Positions 44,423-54,340 of a DNA stretch of 64,000 nucleotides are shown here, piece after piece. The notes under the pieces were generated by a model that was not told where the DNA came from, did no database searches, and saw only the letters and a program-made list of their open reading frames with translations. Numbering within the stretch: position 1 is the first letter of the stretch; every line of letters starts with the position of its first letter. The stretch is from Bacteroidales bacterium (GTDB lineage Bacteria > Bacteroidota > Bacteroidia > Bacteroidales > UBA932): contig JAGAFU010000032.1 in the NCBI GenBank assembly GCA_017627955.1, forward strand, positions 1 to 64,000. Direction: 5' to 3'. The position numbers and the translations under genes are program-made.

Positions 44423-46108
44423 TTACTCGACCTCGAAGGTCCATTCGTGGTGGATCGGCGTGCCGTCCGCCGCGACTCCTTCCGCTACAGCCCGGAATCT
44501 CCCAGGATAGTCAGGAGCGGTCAGATTGATTCTTTTCTGCCCTCCTGCCTCAATCTTCGCCGCAGGATCCCAGTACAGCAATTGCCTGGAGTCCTCACCG
44601 TCCCCGGAAGGGGCTGTCCCGTAGTAAGCTACCGGGTATGAGACCCCCTTGAAATCCACAACCTGGACATTGGCGGGGAAAGGAATTGCCGTCACATAAT
44701 TTTTTTTGGTCACGAAATTGACAATCCCGGAAAAGGCAATCTTACCGCAAATGAAGGCCTGCTGGTAGAGATCGACATCTTCCAGGAGCATAGCGTCAAA
44801 CGCGAGAAGGATGTTAAGGTCAGAAATGACCACTCCGTCCATCATCACCAACAAGTTACCCACCTGGGACCTGTAAGAATCCGTACCGTCGGTCACCATG
44901 AGACGCAGGCTGTATTTGCCCTTGCCCTCCCTGTGGAGGCTGAGCATGGGGATGATCTCCACCAGGACTTCCCTGACAGTAGGGAACCTCGTGTAGTCGT
45001 CAAGATGGTAGCGCCTGATGGGCAAACTCTCCAGGAGAAGATCCTGCCTGTAACGAAGGAAGGTGGAAAGAGTGTCGACTTTCAGGGCCGCCGTGGAACG
45101 GAGAGCGACCTTTCGCGCGCTGAGATCTTGGTAAAGTATCTTGCTGATCGGCAATTTCGGGATGGAACCAGCTGAAGGATAGATAAATGGATCCTCTATC
45201 GTGATAGATCCGGATTCCTGGTCGAGATTGGAGACCTCGCAAACAATCTCCCTGTCGCCGTAGATATTGTTCGTCATGAACCGGACATTCTTACCATGGT
45301 TGACACCGATGTAAAGGTTGGAAGGAGATCCGGCGGAAGACAACGTCGTGTAAGAATACTCGGAGTCCTCCTTGATCTTGCCATTCACCTGGGCGGAGAT
45401 GATCTCACCGTCATATTCCACCGGCCTGTCGCCGACGAACACCGGATCCGGGGATCCTGCCAGAGAACCCAGGAAACTGGAGATCGAGTTTTCCTGGCGA
45501 ACAGGGACGATGCCATCCTCATGGTAAACAGACAAGGAAAAGTCGGCTTCCGGCCCGTTATTCTGGATAAGCACACCATGGGAGGAACCTTTCTGAACCC
45601 TTGCGGAAGAGTTGAAGACCAGACTGCCGCATTCCTCCGCGGCTTCTCTTGACAAAGAGCCGTATTCCTGCTCCCCTATTATCTGAACGCCGTCCTTGAC
45701 CCGCTCTGTCGAAAGTGTGTTGAATATGGTAAGGATCCTTGATCCGGCTAGCCAGGGTGTCCCCTGCTCATTCGTATTTGAAGAGGTGTAAGCCACAAGT
45801 CGATAGACCCCTGTCGGAACCGAGACCGGGATGCGGAAAACTCCGCTTCCCCTGCCCCCCAGCAATCCGATTTTGGCCTGGGCGGCACTGCCGTCTGTCG
45901 AGACAAGCTCAAGATAGGCGACCGCGTTGGTGGAAGACAAGTGGCCTTCCCCATCCACGCAGAACAGGGAGCACCAGACAACGTCTCCGGCGATGTAGGC
46001 TTCCCTGTCAGTCGAGACGAAAACCCGCTCCACCGGGTAATCCGCCGCGGAAGCCGCGACAACTGAAAAGAAAGCGAAGAATAATATGCAGATTGTCTTT
46101 TTCATCAT
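44423..46108 (-). CDS. Exported MG2-like protein with plug-like part, cassette 2
   Basis: A 561-residue paralogue of the protein at 33432-35075. Signal peptide at the start; MG2-like VFVSTDREAYIAGDVVWCSL; FRIPVSVPTGVYRLVAY; plug-like LLVMMDGVVISDLNI and GIVNFVTKKNYV near residue 450; C-terminal beta domain. The same segments are kept in both copies, which argues that the layout is functional. The ATG overlaps the DUF4249 stop by 4 bases. There is no second-barrel gene downstream here; the next gene is the convergent GH51. Confidence 0.72.
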   Translation of the reverse strand: MMKKTICILFFAFFSVVAASAADYPVERVFVSTDREAYIAGDVVWCSLFCVDGEGHLSSTNAVAYLELVSTDGSAAQAKIGLLGGRGSGVFRIPVSVPTGVYRLVAYTSSNTNEQGTPWLAGSRILTIFNTLSTERVKDGVQIIGEQEYGSLSREAAEECGSLVFNSSARVQKGSSHGVLIQNNGPEADFSLSVYHEDGIVPVRQENSISSFLGSLAGSPDPVFVGDRPVEYDGEIISAQVNGKIKEDSEYSYTTLSSAGSPSNLYIGVNHGKNVRFMTNNIYGDREIVCEVSNLDQESGSITIEDPFIYPSAGSIPKLPISKILYQDLSARKVALRSTAALKVDTLSTFLRYRQDLLLESLPIRRYHLDDYTRFPTVREVLVEIIPMLSLHREGKGKYSLRLMVTDGTDSYRSQVGNLLVMMDGVVISDLNILLAFDAMLLEDVDLYQQAFICGKIAFSGIVNFVTKKNYVTAIPFPANVQVVDFKGVSYPVAYYGTAPSGDGEDSRQLLYWDPAAKIEAGGQKRINLTAPDYPGRFRAVAEGVAADGTPIHHEWTFEVE

Positions 46109-47253
46109 TCCCAGAAATCAGGTTTTTGTTTGGTACCACCATTAAAGACACAATCGATACACCGGATAGGACCCCAGTAAACTCCTTCGACATACGCTCC
46201 TCTGTCACCTTTCGGAAGATTCATCAGGTCAACAGGATAGTCTCCAAATTCATAGGCTTCAGCCATGCCGGCAACTCCAGCGGGAATGTACAGGTAGCCA
46301 GTCGGAACTGTAGGATGAGAATAGAAGCGATTGTCAATGAACTCCCTGCGCTCGGCCTGAAGCGAGGCGGTCACATAACCCATGACTCGGACTGAAGGAT
46401 CAGTCTCACATATTATGTTGCTGGGCATCTCACCCGGGTTGGGCGTGAACAGGCTGCCCATTCCCTCGGTTATGTCATCCAGATTCTTAATATACTTGAA
46501 AGCCTGCTCCGAAAGAGTGATCGCTTTGATGTTGATAGAGTATTTCTTATGATTCCTGTTGTTTGAAGTCGGAAAACTCTGGATAGTGAAATCATTGATC
46601 CGGTTAGTCCCGAAATCCGAATAATTGATCAAATGCATGACGGAAGACATATTCCTCCAGCACCAGTAGTTGGGAAACGGCTCAGACCTTTCATATAAGA
46701 CCTTCCGTTCGGGATCCCAGACATACCTGCATTCGTAATCAGCATGGAACTCCCAAGTCTCGTCAAATGAGATGCCTATGTACCCCGTGGCATCCTCGCC
46801 TCCGTCAAGGGTCACATCGACCTTCACTGCTGTGGAATCAAGGTTGTAACCTATGTAAACATCTTCGATAACAGGAGGTTTCTTCACCTCCAACCAATCT
46901 GACAAGTAACGGGCTCCATCCACGTTTACTCCCATCCTGTATTTCCGGCCGGCAGGAGCGTCATCCGTAGAGATGGAGAAAACGCTGCGGGGAACCAGAG
47001 GGTCATCAGGAGTGTAGACGCCACCCTGGTCATCCTCAACCCAAGCGGTCCCGGTCACCTCCGAATAATGCGTGGAAAATTCTTCAGAGAATGGATACAT
47101 CCTCGACAGGCGCAGGGTAGATTTTCCACCCACCACAATATTGCCATCAAGGACAATGACATCCTTCGACTCTCCGCCGAGCTCGACATCATAAGGGTAG
47201 ACACAAGAGGCCAACCCGCAAAGTAATGCTATGAATATCAACGACTTTTTCAT
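46105..47253 (-). CDS. DUF4249 lipoprotein, cassette 2
   Basis: A 382-residue lipoprotein (lipobox GLASC, then VYPYDVELG) and paralogue of 32275-33426. The end RCIDCVFNGGTKQKPDFW repeats the CxxC signature. The overlaps with neighbours (1 base with the receptor, 4 bases with the MG2 gene) show tight translational coupling. Expected partner of the receptor encoded just upstream. Confidence 0.88.
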   Translation of the reverse strand: MKKSLIFIALLCGLASCVYPYDVELGGESKDVIVLDGNIVVGGKSTLRLSRMYPFSEEFSTHYSEVTGTAWVEDDQGGVYTPDDPLVPRSVFSISTDDAPAGRKYRMGVNVDGARYLSDWLEVKKPPVIEDVYIGYNLDSTAVKVDVTLDGGEDATGYIGISFDETWEFHADYECRYVWDPERKVLYERSEPFPNYWCWRNMSSVMHLINYSDFGTNRINDFTIQSFPTSNNRNHKKYSINIKAITLSEQAFKYIKNLDDITEGMGSLFTPNPGEMPSNIICETDPSVRVMGYVTASLQAERREFIDNRFYSHPTVPTGYLYIPAGVAGMAEAYEFGDYPVDLMNLPKGDRGAYVEGVYWGPIRCIDCVFNGGTKQKPDFWE

Positions 47254-50200
47254 TAGAAGAGCAAGTTAAGGTTGACATAGGGAACAGGGATGGCGAAAAT
47301 CGACAGCATGTGGCCGACAGGCAATCCCCAGTTTCCGGGAGTGAAAAAGACGGAATAAGGATTCTTCCTCGCGGTCACATTGTACACTCCAATCGTGAAA
47401 GTGGCGTGCATGAAGGCCATTAAAGAATGGCCGGGATCGATGTTGAAGGCGACATCCGTCCTGAAGTAATCAGGAATCCTGTAGGAGTTCCTCTCCGAAT
47501 AGGCGAATTTGTACGAGTTCTTGAACAAATAGGATCCGATCGGGACAGTCACAGGACGTCCTGTGGAATAATCGACATTGAAGGAGAAACTGTAGCGATG
47601 GGTCAGGGCTATATTGGTGACCAGTTTGACCTCATGCGGCTTGTCGAACGGGGCGTTATACCAGTCACCGTGGGCAATCGCCTCATAGCCACGATCTTCC
47701 ATCTCCCTGAAGCGGGCGCGGGAATACGTGTAGGAAAGCCATCCTGTCAGCCGCCCCGTGGTCTTTTTGGCCATAAGCTCAATCCCATAAGCCCTGGAGC
47801 GGACCGGGACGAGGTCTTCCGCCAGATTCTCATTCATCGACAGGACAGCCCCGGCCTTGTAGTCAAGATGGTTGGCTGCCTGCTTGAAATATGTCTCGGC
47901 CGAGAGGTCGATTCCTGTTCCCAGATCTGTCCAGTAGACTCCGGCTGCCGCCTGCCAGCCTCTGGTGGGTTTGATATCGGCGTCGGAGAGTTTCCAAGTG
48001 TCCATAGGAGAAATCGAAGACGTGTTGGAAATCAGATGGATATATTGCCGCATCGAGTTTATTCCGCCTTTTATGGACAAGTTGTCGGCGATGGTGTATT
48101 TACCGGACAGACGAAACTCGGGACCGGCATAGAAGGTCCCTGGATCGAGCGCGTAAAAGCCGGAAAGCCTTGCCCCAGCGTCGAGCGAGAAACTGTCGTT
48201 GATGGTCCAGTTGTCCGAAACAAAGACCGAGGGTTCCAAAGCATATTCCCTGGCTAAAGAGCGCCCCTCGATCGAGGATTCCTCCCCATAAGGCCTCAAT
48301 ATACCAGGATCCAACGCGTAGCCGACAGCATGAAAACCGTAATTGATCTTATGCGAATCTCCCAGAGGACGCACCCTGTTGGCCTTTAGGAAAGCCTGAC
48401 GGATGAAAGTGCTAACATCATAGGCTCCTTGAGTCCAGCCATAGACCGCGACCATATTGTCAAAATGATCGTAACCCGCACTGACATTCAACGATCCGCC
48501 TCCGGCATCCTTATGCTTGAAGATGAGCGAGGCGTTGTAGTTGTTGTAGTTGAACGTCGTGTCCCCGCCAAATCTGAACTTATCAGAGGCATAATAGCCA
48601 AAGAGTTGGAGGGAGTTGTTGCTGTCGAAGTGATGCGTGATCCCGAGATTGGCATCATGGAAATTCGCTGTTCCGCCTCCAAATTCACTGTCCTTAGGCA
48701 GCAATCCCAGGATCCAGTCGGAATATGTCGTCCTGGCTCCAGCGACCAGCGTGGTCTTGCCTTTGGCCAGAGGACCCTCGATCTGTACCCGGCTGGTCAT
48801 AACCCCGATCCCGGCGGATCCTCCCCACTTCTGGGAATCTCCCTCTTTTGACTTGACATTGAGCACAGAGGACACCCGACCGCCGTATTCTACCGGAATC
48901 GAACTCTTGAAAAGCTCCACATTATCCACCACGTCTGGATTGAATGAGGAGAATATCCCGAACATGTGGGTAGGATTATAAATCGTGCTCTCGTTGAACA
49001 GGATGAGATTCTGGTCTGTTGAACCGCCTCGCACATTGAAGCCTGTCGAAGCCTCCCCCACGCTCTTGACTCCGGGCAAGGTGAGGACTGCCTTGAGCAC
49101 ATCCCCTTCCCCGAATGCCGTCGGGATCTTGTTCAGAGTCTTCACGCTGAATCGCTCGATGCCCATCGAGGATGTCCGGTGGTTGGCCATGCTCTCCGCG
49201 GACACGACAGCTCCTTTCAGGACGGTCACTTTCTCGGTCAGCTCGACATCAAGGCTCCCGTCAGAAAGGACATTGACCTTCAAAGCCAGCTGCTCTTTGG
49301 ATTCCATATTGAAATTAAGAACGTTCTCTCCTTCAGGAAGTTGGATCCTGTAACGCCCTTTTGAGTCCGTCCTCACATAGGTGGATGTCTTGTCGTCATA
49401 AACGACCACGCCATACATCGGCTCGCCGGTCTCATATTCAAGGACCACTCCGCTGACGGTCTGTTTGCCAGCTCGGGCCCTGGAAGCGGAGCCGATCGTG
49501 TAGATCTTGTTCTTATAAGAAGCGGTGATAGCGTTGTCCGCATACTGCACCTTGAGCGTGTCTTCCTTGATCTCCTCGAAATAGCCCGAGGGAAGGCCAG
49601 TCCCGGTGCCGGGCAGCGAAACGGTCGTTACGGCCCCGTGGGAGAAAATCTCCGATCCCGGATGCCATCCCGAAGGCAATTCCGCGAGAAGCGGCTCTCC
49701 CGGATCACGTTTCATCCTCTTCTTGAAGTTCCCCTTGCGGATCCTGACGACTTTCCCGTCTTCCAAGGCATAGTAAAACTCCCTGAATTTGAAATAGGTG
49801 TTGACGGATTTGTCATAATCCGGATCCACATAGCCGATCAGCGGACCATTATGGTTTCCGCCGTCGACAATCAGCGACTTTCTGACCTGACGCAAAAGCG
49901 GGACGCTCCCGTCACGAACTATCTCGAAGAATCCTTCTTCCGCTTCGGAATAGCCCAAGTAGCGGAGATTGACTAAGCGCTTGTCCCCCATCGTGAACCA
50001 GGCAACCTGATCCCTGAACACGACAATGGGCGTCGTGTTCTCGGAAGGACAGACCAGAAGCTGGCCCTGGTAGGCATCCACGTTAAGCAATACATGATCG
50101 TACAACTTGCCGTTGAAAAAGACCGTTCCTTCCTCGAATGTTTTCCCATGCCAATAGTAAGTACCATTGAACCGGAAGGGGTAAGACCGGGGGATGGTTC

Positions 50201-50324
50201 CTCTGAAAAGGGAAGCGGTCCCTTCCGCCGCCTCGTGGTTGACCAGACTTTGCCCCCTCAATCCAATCGGGAGGAACGCCGCCAACATGAGAGCGAGGAA
50301 ACTGAGATAAGACTTATTATCCAT
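47253..50324 (-). CDS. TonB-dependent outer-membrane receptor, cassette 2
   Basis: A 1023-residue paralogue of the receptor at 29237. The parts are the same: N-terminal domain (FNGKLYDHVLLNVDAYQG, WFTMGDKRLVNLRYLG), carboxypeptidase-like domain (SGVVLEYETGEPMYGVVVYD), plug (FNVRGGSTDQNLILFNESTIY) and barrel. The closest segments are nearly identical, the external loops diverge, so the two probably take different ligands. It opens cassette 2 with a -7 box 4 bases before its ATG. Confidence 0.9.
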   Translation of the reverse strand: MDNKSYLSFLALMLAAFLPIGLRGQSLVNHEAAEGTASLFRGTIPRSYPFRFNGTYYWHGKTFEEGTVFFNGKLYDHVLLNVDAYQGQLLVCPSENTTPIVVFRDQVAWFTMGDKRLVNLRYLGYSEAEEGFFEIVRDGSVPLLRQVRKSLIVDGGNHNGPLIGYVDPDYDKSVNTYFKFREFYYALEDGKVVRIRKGNFKKRMKRDPGEPLLAELPSGWHPGSEIFSHGAVTTVSLPGTGTGLPSGYFEEIKEDTLKVQYADNAITASYKNKIYTIGSASRARAGKQTVSGVVLEYETGEPMYGVVVYDDKTSTYVRTDSKGRYRIQLPEGENVLNFNMESKEQLALKVNVLSDGSLDVELTEKVTVLKGAVVSAESMANHRTSSMGIERFSVKTLNKIPTAFGEGDVLKAVLTLPGVKSVGEASTGFNVRGGSTDQNLILFNESTIYNPTHMFGIFSSFNPDVVDNVELFKSSIPVEYGGRVSSVLNVKSKEGDSQKWGGSAGIGVMTSRVQIEGPLAKGKTTLVAGARTTYSDWILGLLPKDSEFGGGTANFHDANLGITHHFDSNNSLQLFGYYASDKFRFGGDTTFNYNNYNASLIFKHKDAGGGSLNVSAGYDHFDNMVAVYGWTQGAYDVSTFIRQAFLKANRVRPLGDSHKINYGFHAVGYALDPGILRPYGEESSIEGRSLAREYALEPSVFVSDNWTINDSFSLDAGARLSGFYALDPGTFYAGPEFRLSGKYTIADNLSIKGGINSMRQYIHLISNTSSISPMDTWKLSDADIKPTRGWQAAAGVYWTDLGTGIDLSAETYFKQAANHLDYKAGAVLSMNENLAEDLVPVRSRAYGIELMAKKTTGRLTGWLSYTYSRARFREMEDRGYEAIAHGDWYNAPFDKPHEVKLVTNIALTHRYSFSFNVDYSTGRPVTVPIGSYLFKNSYKFAYSERNSYRIPDYFRTDVAFNIDPGHSLMAFMHATFTIGVYNVTARKNPYSVFFTPGNWGLPVGHMLSIFAIPVPYVNLNLLF

Positions 50325-50328
50325 AATA

Positions 50329-50336
50329 CAAATATA
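50329..50336 (-). promoter_or_regulatory. -7 box 4 bases before the cassette 2 receptor
   Basis: Perfect TATATTTG then TATT and the ATG at 50324 on the minus strand. Same spacing as for GH51 (42512) and two other genes. A CAAA at 50351-50354 is only 14 bases upstream, too close for a normal -33. Confidence 0.5.
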
Positions 50337-50439
50337 ACAAAAGATTACTCCAAATACGTCTTGAAAGTGCCATGGAATTTTATTATTTTTATTCTAAATT
50401 GATTTCATATATTCGCGTCTAGCGAAATATCCCCAGAAT

Positions 50440-52242
50440 ATGAACCTAGTCAACCTTTTCAAGAAGATCTTGCCATACGTGAAGCCTTATCGCTTCCTTG
50501 TCGCCATCACCCTTTTCCTGACCTTGATCGGATCCCTGTTAGCCCAGGTCAACGCCGTCGTGCTGGACTGGACTGTCGACTCGATAAACGCCCTTGTGGG
50601 CTCGGTCGACTTCACCTGGGGGAAGGCCGCGAGGATCTTGACGATCGTCAGCGTCGTGCTCCTCGGGAAAGAGATTCTGCGGGCAGGAATCACCTTCGCC
50701 CAGAGAAACTTCGGGGAGCGACTGAGAATCAACATCTCCCAGAGCCTGTCCCTCGGGGTCGTCGAGAGGATCCTGAAATACAGGATGGCGTTCTTCACCA
50801 GGAGCGAAAACTCTCCCGGAATGCTCCAGGCCAGGATCGACCAGGGAGCCAGCAGCATCTCACGCACCATCCAAAGCTTCTTCATTGATCTTCTCCCAAT
50901 GATTGTCAGCTCGGTTCTGGCCCTCATCCTCATTTTCGCCGCAAATCTCTACGTGGGGCTCACGGCCCTGGCGATCGTGCCGATCTATTTCTGGATCACC
51001 TCGATGCAAGCCAAAAAGCTTAAAGGCTCCAGAAAGAACATGAGGGGATTCAACGAGAAACGCAACGGCAGCATAATGACCATCCTCGAGAGCATGAATG
51101 TGGTCAAGTCTTTCAACCGGGAGGAGATCGAGATGGCCAAGCAGACCGAGCTGCAGACAGGATTCTACGGAAACCAGATGAAGATCCGCAAGGCTGGCTT
51201 CGGCTACGACTCCCTAAAGAGTTTCGTCAGCCAGACCGGAACGGTACTGATTATCATCCTGACCTCTTACCTCGTGCTGACTGGCTACCCGGGAATGACC
51301 ATAGGAAAGATCATGTACCACATCATGCTTTTCAGCAATGTGACTGCCCCGATCAGCCAGCTCCAGAGAATATTCGACGACCTCAACGACGCTGTCATCT
51401 ACGCCGAAGGCTATTTCGAAATAGTGGATGCTGACCAGGAACTTGAGCCGACCGGAGGTTACCGCCCGGAGAAAGTGGAGGGTAACTTCGAGATGAAGGG
51501 AGTGGACTTCACTTATCCCAACGGGACAAAAGCCCTCCATGACATCTCCCTTAAGGTTGACAGCGGGAAGATCACTGCCCTGGTGGGTCTGAGTGGGGCT
51601 GGAAAGTCGACGATTGTCAACCTGCTTGACAAATTCTACGAGCCTGACCGCGGAAGCATTACCCTCGACGGGGTGGACCTTAGGGAATGGGACACCAAGT
51701 TCCTTAGAGAGAACATCGGGCTGGTCCTCCAGAAGAATCATATTTTTGACGGGACAGTCGCTGAAAACATCCGTTACGGAAAGCCCGGTGCCAGCATCGA
51801 GGAGGTCCACGAGGCAGCGAGAAAGGCAAGCCTCTATGACCAGATCGCTGCCCTGCCTAAAGGTTTTGAGACCGCTGCCACCAATCTCTCGGGCGGACAG
51901 CAGCAAAGGGTCGCCATCGCGAGGATGTTCCTGAAGAACCCGCCGATCATATTCCTTGACGAGCCGACAGCCTCACTTGACGCCATCGCGACCGAGCAGA
52001 TCAAGAACGCCATCGATGCGATCAAGAAAGACAGGACGGTCATCATCATCTCCCATTCCATCTCGCAAATCATTGACAGCGAGATGGTCTACGCCCTTAA
52101 AGAGGGCCACCTCGAGCAGAGCGGCACCCCGGACGAGCTTTACCAGAAGGGAGGGATCTACAAAGATATAATGGACGCGTCAGCCCGCAGCCTCAACATC
52201 GAGAAATTGGCCCAAACAATAGGAATCGCGGACGACGACTAA
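50440..52242 (+). CDS. ABC exporter half-transporter (fused permease and ATPase)
   Basis: A 600-residue inner-membrane protein of the MsbA/multidrug type. Six transmembrane helices occupy about residues 1-310. The nucleotide domain has Walker A GLSGAGKST, Q-loop LVLQKNHIFDG, signature LSGGQQQR, Walker B IIFLDEPTASLD and the switch His in IISHSISQ. It would work as a homodimer exporting a lipid, drug or peptide. It is a single gene; a TATATTCG box (50408-50415) may be its promoter. Confidence 0.92.
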   Translation: MNLVNLFKKILPYVKPYRFLVAITLFLTLIGSLLAQVNAVVLDWTVDSINALVGSVDFTWGKAARILTIVSVVLLGKEILRAGITFAQRNFGERLRINISQSLSLGVVERILKYRMAFFTRSENSPGMLQARIDQGASSISRTIQSFFIDLLPMIVSSVLALILIFAANLYVGLTALAIVPIYFWITSMQAKKLKGSRKNMRGFNEKRNGSIMTILESMNVVKSFNREEIEMAKQTELQTGFYGNQMKIRKAGFGYDSLKSFVSQTGTVLIIILTSYLVLTGYPGMTIGKIMYHIMLFSNVTAPISQLQRIFDDLNDAVIYAEGYFEIVDADQELEPTGGYRPEKVEGNFEMKGVDFTYPNGTKALHDISLKVDSGKITALVGLSGAGKSTIVNLLDKFYEPDRGSITLDGVDLREWDTKFLRENIGLVLQKNHIFDGTVAENIRYGKPGASIEEVHEAARKASLYDQIAALPKGFETAATNLSGGQQQRVAIARMFLKNPPIIFLDEPTASLDAIATEQIKNAIDAIKKDRTVIIISHSISQIIDSEMVYALKEGHLEQSGTPDELYQKGGIYKDIMDASARSLNIEKLAQTIGIADDD

Positions 52243-52303
52243 TCCTGAACGGCGGATAAGTCGCAGGAAATACGTATATTCGTGTCACAATAAACATGAG
52301 TAT

Positions 52304-54265
52304 ATGTTGAGTCGTTATTATCTCCTTAAATCAGCAAGAATCCTGACCATTGCCGTTTGCCTGGTTCTCGCGGCGGTGTCATGCGGAAAAGAAAGCGATC
52401 TTCACTGGAAGAAAAGTGCCGACGGGATGGTTCTTACGGATGGTGAATCTCTTATCGGCAAATTGGATATTCCAAATGCCGAAGGAATTTCCCACAAAGT
52501 GAGGATCGAGACCCTGGACTCTGCCACCTTCAAGGCGACCGTGACTTTCAAGGCGGTAGAAGACATGGATTCGGTACGTCTCGAAGCCGGATTCGTTCAT
52601 GAATCAGAAAGCGGTTTCTGGATGATTCCAGCCGTGAGTTACAACGGGAACGATTGGGGCCGGGGCAAGGAACCGAAAGGAGCGAAAGCTGACGGGCAAT
52701 GGCGGACGGTCTCTTTCCGCCGCACACCTATCCCCGGAGCCATGTATTCCGAAGGGAAGCGTTATGCGGTGGCGACTTGGACCGAGGCCCCTAAATCCTT
52801 GAAAGAGAATTACTCTTGCTCTCTCAGGCCCGAAGAAAACCGGACGGACCACCACTATCTTTGGCCAGAGGAGGAAATGCCTGTCACTTATGCCAATAGG
52901 GACCATTTCGAGCCCGGATGGAGAAATCAAATGCCACTGAAAAAAGGGGAAACCGTTGAGTTCCGGATATATATTCATTTAAACCCGGTGCAGGAAGGAC
53001 ACCGCTCCATGCGCCCGTTCCTGGACAAAGCATGGGAATTGTCCCCAAAACCGCAGGTCGAGATATATTCCAACGACAAACTATGGGAGCTGGGAATCCG
53101 CTACGCCAAGGAATCCCTCTGGGCTGAGGAAGGTTCTTACAAGGGCTTCAGCATCGGGCTCATCCTGGACGAGAATGGTTTCTGGCGCCAGCGCCCTGCC
53201 TGGAAATATGAGATCGGATGGTGCGGCCAGAACGCCTCCTATGCCATATCCATGCTCCGGGACTACCAGAAAACCGGCTCCAAAGAGTCTCTGGATAAGG
53301 GTATCGCGACTCTGGACACCTGGAGCAAATGCGGCCTTCCGAACGGCCTTTTCATCACCCATTACGACAATATCCTTCACAACCATCCCGATGGCGCTCT
53401 GGACGCCTGCAACCTCGGAACAGCCGCGGTCAACTTCTTTGAGGCTTATGACGTCGCCAAGGAGTGCGGCATGGAACGTCCTGAATATGAGCGAGTGGCT
53501 TACAGTATTTGCGACTTTGTCGTTTCTGACCAGCAGGAAAACGGATGCTACGCCAAAGGCTGGAGACCGGACGGTGAGGCCATCTACAGGGAAGGGACGA
53601 TCGGTTGTTTCCTTGTGCCGGCGATGGTGGAGGCGTACCGCCGAAGCGGAGACCAGAAATACCTGGACTCCGGTCTGAAGGCCTACAGGCACTATATTTC
53701 CGAACTGAATGAGAACGGGTTCACGACGGCCGGAGCCCTGGACACTTGGTGCATCGACAAGGAGTCCTCGATCTCCCTTCTGCGCTCGGCTATCCGCCTC
53801 TATCGCCTGACTGGATCCAAAGAGTACATCGAGGATGCCGTGGCGATCTCATATTACCTCTCCACATGGCTCTGGCACTACGACGAGATTTATCCCGAAG
53901 GGGACAATTTCACTGAATATGGTTACCACACTTTCGGCGCGACTTCAGTCTCGGTCCAGCACAACCACCTCGACCCGTACGCCTTGTACTGGGTGCCGGA
54001 ATGGATGGAACTATCTGATCTTACGGGAGATCCGCAGTGGAAGGAGAAAGCTGAAGCGATCTGGCGCTGCGGCAACCAGTTTGTCTCAGACGGAACTCTT
54101 GAGATCAATGGTCACGTCCGTCCCGCCGGATCACAGAACGAAGCCTACTTCGAATGCTCCTGGGGATTTTCCACGGGTGACAACGGAAAGAGAATCAACG
54201 ACTGGCTCGTCGCCTGGCCCGGAGCGTTCCGCCTTGAGACCCTGCGCCGGTTGGAAGGGCGTTAG
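52304..54265 (+). CDS. Lipoprotein with predicted alpha/alpha-barrel, unknown glycan enzyme
   Basis: A 653-residue lipoprotein (lipobox AAVSC, Cys about 26). The first part (about 30-240) is beta-rich; the second (about 250-650) has the repeated helix pattern of (alpha/alpha)6 glycosidases, lyases and epimerases, e.g. WKYEIGWCGQNASYAISML, GALDACNLGTAAVNFF and the end GDNGKRINDWLVAWPGAFR. I do not recognise a CAZy family. It lies 75 bases before a Tat-exported Gfo/Idh/MocA gene and faces the GH95-like gene, so a role in glycan breakdown is likely. Confidence 0.65.
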   Translation: MLSRYYLLKSARILTIAVCLVLAAVSCGKESDLHWKKSADGMVLTDGESLIGKLDIPNAEGISHKVRIETLDSATFKATVTFKAVEDMDSVRLEAGFVHESESGFWMIPAVSYNGNDWGRGKEPKGAKADGQWRTVSFRRTPIPGAMYSEGKRYAVATWTEAPKSLKENYSCSLRPEENRTDHHYLWPEEEMPVTYANRDHFEPGWRNQMPLKKGETVEFRIYIHLNPVQEGHRSMRPFLDKAWELSPKPQVEIYSNDKLWELGIRYAKESLWAEEGSYKGFSIGLILDENGFWRQRPAWKYEIGWCGQNASYAISMLRDYQKTGSKESLDKGIATLDTWSKCGLPNGLFITHYDNILHNHPDGALDACNLGTAAVNFFEAYDVAKECGMERPEYERVAYSICDFVVSDQQENGCYAKGWRPDGEAIYREGTIGCFLVPAMVEAYRRSGDQKYLDSGLKAYRHYISELNENGFTTAGALDTWCIDKESSISLLRSAIRLYRLTGSKEYIEDAVAISYYLSTWLWHYDEIYPEGDNFTEYGYHTFGATSVSVQHNHLDPYALYWVPEWMELSDLTGDPQWKEKAEAIWRCGNQFVSDGTLEINGHVRPAGSQNEAYFECSWGFSTGDNGKRINDWLVAWPGAFRLETLRRLEGR

Positions 54266-54285
54266 CCAATATGGCCATTTTTTAT

Positions 54286-54293
54286 TATTTTTG
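54286..54293 (+). promoter_or_regulatory. -7 box for the second Gfo/Idh/MocA gene
   Basis: Perfect TATTTTTG in the gap between 54265 and 54341, 47 bases before the ATG. No -33 TTTG. Confidence 0.4.
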
Positions 54294-54340
54294 GGAAACA
54301 TGGGGCGTCAGCCCTGGCAAACAACATAATTAGACACAAA

